Below, in pieces: positions 55,511 through 64,000 of a stretch of 64,000 bases of DNA; the stretch's first letter is position 1, and each line of letters opens with the position of its first letter. The notes below the pieces were generated by a model. It made no database searches. It was not told the origin of the DNA and worked only from the letters and a program-made list of their open reading frames with translations. Location of the stretch: assembly GCF_000321225.1 (NCBI RefSeq), contig NW_004451519.1, forward strand, positions 262,252 through 326,251, read 5' to 3'. Source of the stretch: Odobenus rosmarus divergens. Lineage: Eukaryota; Chordata; Mammalia; Carnivora; Odobenidae. Made by a program: the position numbers and the translations under genes.

Positions 55511-58149
55511 GAGTACACAATCAAGTCCTAAACTAATGCTTGCTTGTGGGAGATTTTACTGGTGTTGATTATGAAATGTCATGACGGCAAAATCAGGGAT
55601 CTATTTTCAGTTTCAGTTGAAATTCAAGGAGACTCTTCATGTAAGAGAAGCACACGTAGCGTGTGATGAATATTAAAGTAATTTATAAGTGTATAATGCC
55701 TAGAAGACATTCTCACACGTAGTTCATACTCAACAAATGATAGACAACTCTTTCTACTATTGAAGCTTTCAGAGAAAAGGGCCACCAATTCTGAGGTACT
55801 CAGGTTAGAGACATGAAGAGCCATAGCGTTATGCCGTCATCCCTGGTGTTGGTGAGCAATGATTAAGAACTCTCCAAGATTAATAATTAAGGTGGCCCAC
55901 ATAAGATATGGATATTCCAACACAAACCAGGATTCATGGGACTGAAGAATCGACTTAGAAAGGATGAGAACTCAACTCTTCACCATAGTGGAAACCAAGA
56001 TCAGAGCTCTCTGCAGTCCCTGCAGAGTTTATTATAGATAATTGTGTAGATGTGAGATTTCTAATTCCAGAGTGTGGGTACAGTCTCAACAAGCATTCTT
56101 GTCATTCTCATGAAGCCTCAAGGTCAAGAACCCCTTGAGTATTATTATAGTTAGATATCTGGGTTGAAGAGACCCTACTGGTTACGTCCAAGAATCTGGT
56201 ACCAAAGAGCACAAAACTATGTCAATTACCCCACGTACACAAAAACACACCCACCCACAAGTACTGACAGCTACAGACAATAAAAGCCTATCTAGGTGAG
56301 GCTTATTTCTGTCAGGGGGTGTTACATAGCTCTCCTTGTGCCTTCACAGACTTTGGCAATATCTTGTGCTAGCCTCTATCTGGGCATTTCACAGACTCAA
56401 TTATAATAAGTTCTGTACACATTGATTGACACAACTGTTTCCCCTTTTAGAAAATGGGTTATGTCATGGAAAAGGATTGTTTGTCCTTAGCACACATGAC
56501 CCTTTCCTCTGTCTCCCTGCTATTCTGAGGCAGACAGATCTCTGTGAAGCTGTCTCTGGGGTGCCGTGTGTCTAAACATGCCACACAACCATTCATTCTC
56601 TGGAGTTTGGCACCTCCCCAGGGCTCTACCTGGGAAGGAAAGTATTGACACTCTTCGCTGGGAGCTGCAAATGCCTCCATCCTCTCTACCCATGGAGATC
56701 TATTTTAGCCTCTGAGAAAACCCTGTTTCCTCAGCTCCCTTGCTCATACAATGCTATTTTCCCCTCATGTATCTTTTTTTTTTTCTATGTCAGTAGTCAT
56801 ATGCATTCCCTAGGAGTATAAGTTTTTGGAAACCAGAACTAAGAAAACCATTTCCTCTGCTTTGTGCCTTGTCAGATGGCTCTCCTGAATGGTGAATACA
56901 AAAAAGGTTTAGCTACTTAGATTTGGGATGGGAGGTAGAAAGAAAACTAAACTACTGAGAGGGGAAAAAATGGTTGATTTTATCTTGCCACATTCCCAAA
57001 GACTCCTAGGGCTGCTACAACTTCATAAGCACCTGGTTGGCCTCTTTCCCTTTTTGGGGATGTCAGATGAAAAGTTAAATTCAAAAATTCACTCTTTTAA
57101 GCAATGTTGTTGTGAATCCTTTTGTAGAGTGACTTTTGAAAAGAAAATGAATAATTACCTCCTGTTTTTTCTTAATATTTGGCAGGTTTCTTAATGTGAA
57201 GCATACCTTTACCTTTATTTGGCCGGATACTTAAGGACTAGTGTGTGGTTTTATCATTGATAAACAGGGTTACAAATTAAAATAGAATTGAGAAAATAGA
57301 TTTTTTTTTACCTCCATCTTACAAGACCAGGTCACTAATGAAATTAATGCCTTAAGCTAAGAAAGTATAATTTTAAATAATTATGCTCAACTATTTTAAA
57401 TCAGTTATAAATTTTATTTGTGAGCTCTTTGCTAGAATAAATGTCTACCCTAAAGCTCCTAAGGTCTTTATGTGAGGTACTCATAACTGTCAAATCTATT
57501 AGCATGGAGGTTTTTGTTGATTGAATTCATGATAAAATCCACTATCATTATTTTTTTTGTTAGATATGTAAGACGATATAATTTCTCTCTTCAGGATACA
57601 TTTTTATTATACATTTTTATTGTATATTTCAGCAGCAAAGCACATGCCACCTGGTGGCTGAAAAAAATATATAACATAATAGATTTTGAAAATACTTTGT
57701 GGAAAGCCAAAGGTTCCAAAATTATCACTTTGAATGTGTTTCTAAATCAGTGGCAAACACATATTTGGGGGCAAGGCACACCACAGTAGGAAATCTTACA
57801 GGTTCAAACTTAGACATTCAGTGAAAGCTGTATCAAATGGAGACATTTAATAACGATGCTCCATTTTAGTTATTTTTTTACCTCTTTCCAGAATTGTTTT
57901 GTATTTTGAAACATTTTAGTGCCATTATGTCACGTGCATTTTATTAAACAGTGGTCAAATTATTTACATGCAGAATTTCTTGGTCTAGTTCATACCTAGA
58001 AGCATGAGGAAAATATTTACTTTTCTTTCAACTAACAAAGGAGGGATGTGATTAGGTAATGTGGGAGGCATTAATTTCTTCCAGAATTTGTACTAGAGTA
58101 GTCCCTGTGTGCCAGGGACCGTGCTAGCAGAGGGTAATGTGGGGGAGGG
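55511..58149. other. 2.6 kb of unique DNA
   Basis: The longest stretch in the second half without a confident transposon. Frames at 55624-55824 (-), 56459-56680 (-), 56928-57194 (+) and 57514-57789 (+, 91 codons) show no recognised domain. It includes a near-palindrome GCCACCTGGTGGC at 57646-57658. Confidence 0.5.
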
Positions 58150-58310
58150 GAAACTCCAGAGAAAAGCCCTTTGGATTGACAATCAGGTCTGCCTTCCAAC
58201 TCCCAGCCAACTGGTTGTGTGACCTTTAGAAAGTGTTAAGCCACCTGGTTCACATAAGTCAGATATGCAAGCCCTTCTTCTTAAGGTTTTAGGATCGATT
58301 TTGTTTGCTG
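58150..58310 (+). mobile_element. MIR core
   Basis: AGCCCTTTGGATTGACAATCAGG, CCAACTGGTTGTGTGACCTTTAG match the MIR middle. Confidence 0.6.
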
Positions 58311-58359
58311 TGGTCCTAATTGCGGCCTAGGAGCTTGGAACAATGACCCTGTCAAACAA

Positions 58360-59990
58360 CAATTCCTCATTTTTTTCTTCCCCCAGCCCCTGACAACCCA
58401 CCATTCTACTTTCCGTTTCCATGGTTTTGACTATTCTGGATACCTCATATAAGTGGAATTATATAGTATTTGTCTTTTTGCAACTGGTTTATTTCACTTG
58501 TCAAAATGTCCTCAAGATTCATCCATGTTGTAGCATGTGACAGGATTTCCTTCCTTTTTAAAGGCTGAATAATTTTCCATTGTATGGATATACCACATTT
58601 TCTTTTTGCATTCACACCAGACAATGGACATTTGGACTGCTTCTACCTCTTGGATATTGTGAATAATGCTGTAGTGAAATGGGTATACAAATATCTATTA
58701 TCTATTTGAGATCTTGATTTCAATACTGTGGATATATATCCCACAATACTGGGATCGCTGGATCATATGGTAATTCTATTTTTAATTTTTTTTTAAGAAA
58801 CTCTCATATTATTTTCCATTGTGGCTGCACCATTTTCCATTCCCACCAGCAATGTACAAGGTTCCATTTTCTCCACATCCTTGCCAACACTTGTTATTTT
58901 CTGTTTTTTCCATAGTGGCCATCCTAATGGATGTGAGGTAATATCTCACTGTGGTTTTGATTTGCATTTCTCAAATAATTATGATGTTGACCATATTTTC
59001 ATATGCTTGTTGACCATTTGTATGTTTTCTTTGGAGAAATGTCTATTTTGGTCCTTTGCCCATTTTTAAAATCAGGTTACTTGGTTTTTGTTGTTGAATT
59101 TTGGGAGTTCTTTATATATTCTGGATATTAACCACTTACCAGATACATTCTTTTCTCTGATCCCATAGGTTACCTTTTCACTGTGTTGTTTCCTTTAATG
59201 TGCAGAACTTTTTAAGTCCAATGAAGTCCCATTTATCTTTTTTTAGAGAATTTATTTGTTTAAGAGAGAGAGAGCAGGGGAAGTGACAGAGGGAGAGGGA
59301 GAGAGAGACTCTCAAGCAGACTCCCCACTGGGCAGAGCCCAATGCGGAGCTCAATCCCAGGACCCAGAGATCATGACCTGAGCCAAAATCAAGGGTTGGC
59401 CGCGTAACTGACCGAGCCACCCAGGGGCCCTCCCATTTATCTGTTTCACAACAGATAACATTTATCTGTTATGCTCTTGGTATCACAAGAAACCAAGAAA
59501 CTATTGCCAACACCAATATCATGAAGATTTCTCCCTCTGTTGTCTTCTAAGAGTGTTATAGTTTTAGGTTGTATGTTTAGCTCTTTAATTCATTTTGAGT
59601 TAATTTTCATATATGGTGTAAAGTAAGGATCCAACTTCATTCTTTGGTATGTGAATATTCAGTGTTCCCCACACCATTTGTTGAAGAGACTGCTCTTTTC
59701 CCATTTGTGTCTTCTTAGTACCCTTGTTGAAGATAATTTGATTATATATGTGAGAGTTTATTTTTAGGTGTTTTATTCTGTTCCACTGATCTATGTGTGT
59801 GTCTTTATGTTAGTACCACACTGCTTTGATTATTGTAGTTTTGTAATATGTTTTAAAATCAGGAAGTGTAAGGCCTCCAACTTTATTCTTCTTTTTCGAG
59901 ATTGTTTGGCAATTCAAACAATCTTGTTTCTCAAGTCCCTTGAGATTCCATATGAATTTTAGGATTTTTTTCTATTCCTGCAAGGGACCC
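58360..59990 (-). mobile_element. LINE-1 (L1MA/MB-like), 3' UTR to ORF2, antisense
   Basis: CTGACAACCCACCATTCTAC, ATACCTCATATAAGTGGAATTATATAG, ATTCATCCATGTTGTAGC, GGATCATATGGTAATTC, ATTCCCACCAGCAATG and TTTGATTTGCATTTCTC, then GAATATTCAGTGTTCCCC. About 1.4 kb of L1 in continuous reverse order around a SINE at 59239-59430. It is the longest single L1 fragment in the window. Frames inside are broken. Confidence 0.95.
59239..59430 (-). mobile_element. Can-SINE
   Basis: Reverse-complement SINEC flanked by a perfect 12-bp TCCCATTTATCT (59227-59238, 59431-59442) within antisense L1. Confidence 0.96.
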
Positions 59991-60985
59991 AGAACAATAT
60001 GACATAAAAATCTAGGTTTTGATGTGTAGCAGTAAGTGTTTTCTTAAACTCCTGGTTCATCCTATCAAAGGATGCTGGTAACTTTGTGCCATGATTCAAC
60101 TTCTTTACTTACATTCCTCACTCCCACTCCTACCTGATCAGAGCAGATTCACCTCTCATTTTGAAGAGATCTCCAGCACTGATCATTCATACCAACATGG
60201 GCAACTTAATCATTCCATTTGTAGCCATGGGATTTCCCTACAGTGGCTTACACCCTAGAAGCACTGTCCCATTAAATTTTCTATCTGTGCCTTTTATTCT
60301 GATTAGCCAGCCATTTCTTTCTCCTCAGTCTGGCCTTGTACATTATCTTCTATGCCCCTAGGCAATCATGAATCTTTCACTAACTAACCAATCACTAACC
60401 TGCTAAAGTTTCCTTCATGGGGATTATGCCTCAATCACCCAGCTTTGGCCTTAAGGCCCTGGACATTCTCCCTCCCTAAGAGTGTCACAGAGTAGACCCC
60501 TACCAAATATAATATCCGAGAGAGTCACTGTACTACACAGAGCAATCTTCAAATGTATGGTCACCTGAACTGAGTAAAGCTTGGCCCCTTTCTCACAACT
60601 CAGTCAAGTCTCCTACATCTGCCTGCAGCAGGATACAAAGGCTGACTGAGTCTTTTTCTTTAATTGTGTTCATTGGTGAATGACCTGAGGTTACCTGAGA
60701 GGATGCATCTACTAAACACAGCAATGTAATGACTTCCAAATGCGATCAAAAGGCTGAAAGTTCCATTTGTTGTGGCTTATGAGACCAACCCATGAATAGT
60801 GGAAATGACATCTTATCCATATTATCTGAAAACTTACCTTAGTTGAGTGTCCCTTGGTTGTGCTATTATATTTGAAAAGCTTAATAAAATAGACTCACAA
60901 CGTAAACGTTATGATGTGTTTACAAAAGTAAATAAATCGTGATAATGCTTACTGTCGGGTGATAAGATCACTAGCTGGCAAATAG
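59991..60985. other. Unassigned DNA
   Basis: No gene seen. The composition at 60110-60620 is higher in C than its flanks and could be an unrecognised LTR, but I cannot support a family. Confidence 0.4.
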
Positions 60986-61363
60986 CGCACTGATTAACAA
61001 TAAACAGGTTTTCTATAAAAAAAGTCAAATACATAGAAGCAGAGAGTAGAATGCTGGTTACTAGGGGTGGAGAGGTGCGGAAAATAGGGAGATGCTGACC
61101 AAAGGGTACAAAGTTGCAGTTAGGTAGGATGAACCAGTCTGGAGATCTAATGTGCACCATGGTGACTATAGGTAGTAACACTGTATTGAATACTGGGAAT
61201 TTACAAAGAAAATAGATTTCAAGTGTTCTCATCACAAAAAAAAATAATGGTGACTATGTGAGGAGATAATATGTTAATGAGCTTGGCTGTAGTAATCATT
61301 TCACTGTGTATATGGATATCAAATCATCATGTTGTACACTTTAAATATACACAATTTTTACTT
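60986..61363 (+). mobile_element. LINE-1 3' UTR
   Basis: ATAGAAGCAGAGAGTAGAATGCTGG, GGTACAAAGTTGCAG, ATGGTGACTATAGGTAGTAACACTGTATTG, TAATGAGCTTGGCTGTAGTAATCATTTCAC and CATCATGTTGTACACTTTAAATATAC. Sense orientation, of the same type as the antisense copy at 25410. Confidence 0.92.
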
Positions 61364-61376
61364 CTAAAAAATTTTC

Positions 61377-61554
61377 TTTAAGATTTTTTTTATTCATTTG
61401 ACAGAGAGACAAAGAACACATGCAGGAGAGCGGGAGAGGGAGAAGCAGGCTCCCCACTGAGCAGGGAGCCAGATGCAGGGCTCCATCCCAGGACCCTGGG
61501 ATCATGACCTGAGCCGAAGGCAGTTGCTTAACCAACTGAGCCACCCAGACACCC
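61377..61554 (-). mobile_element. Can-SINE
   Basis: Reverse-complement SINEC inserted at the tail of the L1 3' UTR. CTAAAAAATTTT (61364-61375) recurs with one A fewer at 61555-61565. Confidence 0.95.
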
Positions 61555-61640
61555 CTAAAAATTTTTTGATTTCTTTTTAAAAAAAAAAATAGATTCTGAA
61601 CAAAATTGCGTCAAGTTTTTAAGCATGTAAGTAGATTTTT

Positions 61641-61772
61641 TCATATTTATTTATTTATTTATTTATTATTAACATATAATGTATTATTTGTTTCGGGGTA
61701 CAGGTCTGTGATTCATCAGTCTTACACAATTCACAGTGCTCACCATAGCACATACCCTCCCCAATGTCCATC
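61641..61772 (-). mobile_element. LINE-1 3' UTR, severely 5'-truncated
   Basis: (ATTT)n tail, then AACATATAATGTATTATTTGTTTCGGGGTACAGG and CACAATTCACAGTGCTCACC, the reverse of the 3' UTR at 330-490. The 20-bp flanking duplication AAGCATGTAAGTAGATTTTT (61621-61640) and AAGCATGTAAATAGATTTTT (61773-61792) has one mismatch. Confidence 0.95.
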
Positions 61773-61929
61773 AAGCATGTAAATAGATTTTTAGGATGAT
61801 TTTGTAAAGCAAAACAATGCTCCTGAGATAAAGACTTATGGGCTTGAATAAGAGACTCTCGCAGCTGCACGTGTAGACATTTGGTGTTAAGCAGGTGCAA
61901 GGAAACTAGTGTGCATCAAAAAATGATAA

Positions 61930-62130
61930 TGTGGGAGGTGCTTTACATATATGACTTCACTTAATTATCACCATAAGCCTGGGGTGTGGATGGTATTATT
62001 ATCCTACGTCATATGTGAAGCTATTGAACCCCAAAGAGGTTATGTGTAGTGATGTGTCCGAGGCCACACAGCAAGTAAAAGGAAGAACCAAGATTAAAAC
62101 CCAGATCTGCATGCACAATACCAAGGGTTA
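61930..62130 (-). mobile_element. MIR SINE, antisense
   Basis: GTGCTTTACATATATGACTTCAC, CACCATAAGCCTGGGG, AGGTTATGTGTAGTGATGTGTCCGAGGCCACACAGCAAG. 62131-62559 is unassigned. Confidence 0.85.
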
Positions 62131-62559
62131 CATGATCGCTTTCAGGGAAGAAGACACAGGGATATCCATGTAGCTGCAAGATGACTGAGGAATTCAGTAT
62201 AAAGCTGATGGTGAACGTGTTCAGAATTTGTCTCTTGAAGCTATATGCTAAAGATTTCCAACATGAATATTTTTATTATAAGTATATGCATATACAAAAC
62301 TTATAGCATGAATATGCATGTATGGGTCTGTCATTTAAGGGACTCTACATTTTTTAAGCACTCTATATATTTTTTGTCGCTCTAGCCAAATATACCTTTT
62401 TAAGGGCAGGGTCCATGCTTGATATACAGCTGACTTGATCTCTGACTTACATAGAAACGTATGCAAGCCACCCCAAAGTTCATGTTTCCCAAGGGCATAG
62501 AGAAAAAGGTAAGTAAGCACTTAGCATCTATGTACCCTACCCCTGATCTGGACAGATCT

Positions 62560-62650
62560 TGGACTCCTAGAGACCCATTCACTCATTCAGCAGATCTTAT
62601 TTGACTACCTGTTATGTGCAATGAACTGCCCTAGGTGCAACAGGAGGTAT
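62560..62650 (-). mobile_element. L2 3' end, antisense
   Basis: TTCACTCATTCAGCAGATCTTATTTGACTACCTGTTATGTGC, then CTGCCCTAGGTGCAACAGG. Confidence 0.7.
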
Positions 62651-62655
62651 ACAAA

Positions 62656-62688
62656 GATAAAAATAATAAAATAAAATAAAAATAAAAG
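62656..62688. repeat. (TAAAA)n low-complexity tract
   Basis: AGATAAAAATAATAAAATAAAATAAAAATAAAA. Confidence 0.9.
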
Positions 62689-62879
62689 GCCTCTTTATAC
62701 TATCTGACATATTGATCTTACTTGAGAATTTCCTAGCTATCTTAGGCTCCTCAAATTCATCCCAGGTAACTTGTTAAGGGGGTTAAATATTACAGTCATT
62801 CATTTCTCTCAAAAAGGTTGTGAGACGCATACCACCACCACCATGCATCTAACTTCAACTCATTTATAACTATTATTAC

Positions 62880-63260
62880 TACGACAAGAACATTTAAAAA
62901 TCTCCCAGTGAATTACCAGTGGTAGCAGTTCGACTCTTTAACACTAAGCAGCAGTTAAGAAATTATATTAGGTATTCTGACAATCTGTTTTAATACTAAT
63001 TAGCTAATAAAGTAATTACCAAAGTAAGAAATATATTACTACTATGCTGTATTATGATTTAGCTGAAATTGCATATGCAGATGCATAATGTGGAATTTCT
63101 AAAAATTCCATTTAGAAAATTTAGCAGGGTATTTAAATATTTCTCATTCACAGGCAACCAGCTGTGATAGAGGAAGCTGTATTTAAATAGTTAGTCAAAA
63201 TTGAAGGTGCCAGCAGATTTCAAACAGAACACGTGAAAAGGAACTTTTTATAAACTTTGT
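62880..63260. promoter_or_regulatory. Candidate conserved non-coding element
   Basis: A repeat-free AT-rich block dense in homeodomain/POU-like motifs: CTAATTAGCTAATAA (62996-63010), TAATTA (63013-63018), GCATATGCAGATGCATAAT (63071-63089) and two TATTTAAATA-type A/T boxes (63130 and 63180). The hairpin TGGAATTT...AAATTCCA spans 63091-63110. This resembles the composition of vertebrate developmental enhancers. No alignment was possible, so function is inference. Confidence 0.3.
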
Positions 63261-63818
63261 TTACCTTCTTGGTGTGGATTAAGACAACACACCAAAGTTG
63301 AGGCGTTAGGTTTATTTTAACCATCTAAGTGTATTTAAGGGTTATGCGGTGGGCACTCTTTTGTAAGTACACACCTGTCTGAAAACATTCCCTAAATGTA
63401 CCTGTGCACCTGTACCAGACACTATTAGCATGAGTGGTCATGACATTGGTGTACATAGCTTTAGCTAACATCCGAGCAGAGTTACTCAAAGATAACATGC
63501 TTTTCAACCTGAATGTATAGATCTTTGGACCAGAATCTGGTTATATGACTAAAGGGCAAGCTTCCTAATATTCATTCAGCCATAGAACAAATAATGCAAG
63601 AAATCTATGAAGACATTCTTCTTTTCTTTTCTTTTCTTTTCTTTTCTGAAAACACATAGTAACAAGTCATAACAGGACAAATACTAATTCAGTCAAATCC
63701 CTTGCAGCACAATGAAGCAAACCTCTTCTATCCACCAATAGATTTTAAATTGAAAGAAGCACAGTGTCTGTTTGCCTCTTTAAAGGGAGTATTCATCATT
63801 AAAAATTACTGGGAGCCA
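63261..63818. other. Unique DNA with (TTTTC)n
   Basis: (CTTTT)n microsatellite at 63619-63646. Otherwise no repeat or gene recognised. Confidence 0.5.
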
Positions 63819-64000
63819 GGGCGCCTGGGTGGCTCAGTTGGTTAAGCGTCCAACTTTTGGTTTCGGCTCATGTCATGATCTCAGGGTCGTGACTCGAGCC
63901 CTGCATTGGGCTCCGCACTCAGTGTGCAGTCTGTTTGTCCCTCTCCCTCTGCTCCTCCCCTCCCCCAAATAAATAAATAAAATATTTTAAAAAAAATTAT
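63819..64000 (+). mobile_element. Can-SINE, truncated by the window edge
   Basis: GGGCGCCTGGGTGGCTCAGTTGG head at about 63820, CT-rich body, AATAAATAAATAAAATA tail. The upstream AAAAATTACTGGGAGCCA may be the target site, since the window ends in AAAAATTAT. Confidence 0.94.

Noticed and set aside
61655..61900. 81-codon antisense frame
   Set aside because: Its C-terminal half is the L1 3' UTR at 61641-61772. The remainder has no support.
2461..63996. tRNA-like A and B box sequences in many SINE heads
   Set aside because: They belong to tRNA-derived Can-SINEs with tails and target duplications, not to functional tRNA genes.

Overview
This window is nuclear DNA from a mammal of the order Carnivora. 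The diagnosis rests on about twenty tRNA-Lys-derived Can-SINEs (SINEC), recognised by the head motif GGGYGCCTGGGTGGCTCAG, a CT-rich body and an AATAAA/A-rich tail. Many have intact 9-16 bp target-site duplications. The copies lack the GGCGCAGCGGTTTAGCG head typical of young dog elements. Young L1 3' ends carry the carnivore 3' UTR. Together this suggests a non-canid caniform (bear, pinniped or mustelid lineage). That is inference from remembered family consensuses, not from a database search.

I find no convincing protein-coding exon, no functional RNA gene and no CpG island. The open frames present are short. Nearly all the longer ones fall in L1, L2, MLT1 or SINE sequence, or cross a (CA)n tract. 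The window reads as a gene desert or the inside of a large intron.

Layout: 1-5560 is LINE-rich (two tandem L1 3' ends, an old L1/HAL1-like element, antisense L1 ORF2). 5561-24160 is mostly unique AT-rich DNA with scattered MIR, L2, MaLR/ERVL LTRs, a Tigger-type transposon and SINEs. 24165-28455 is a nested block of antisense L1s. 28600-38520 holds MIRs, an inverted pair of MLT1 LTRs and an unexplained GC-richer patch at 34690-35430. 39251-40095 is a nested L1 pair with a twin-priming (5' inversion) signature. 44991-47095 is decayed L1 containing a perfect 180-bp dispersed duplication. 47096-58300 is mixed unique, MIR, L2, hAT and LTR DNA. 58360-59990 is a 1.6-kb antisense L1. 60986-64000 has L1 ends, MIR, an AT-rich patch dense in homeodomain/POU-like motifs, and a final SINE cut by the window edge.

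Nothing here forms a gene system. What the sequence records is a history of nested retrotransposition plus a few local duplications. The points most worth a second look are the identical 180-bp copies at 45677 and 46580, the triple target-site duplication at 39236/39420/40096, the GC-richer patch at 34690-35430, the solo LTR with promoter and poly(A) signals at 23408-23870, and the candidate conserved element at 62880-63260. Family and subfamily names are from memory. Boundaries without a stated target-site duplication are approximate, commonly to within 20-50 bp.
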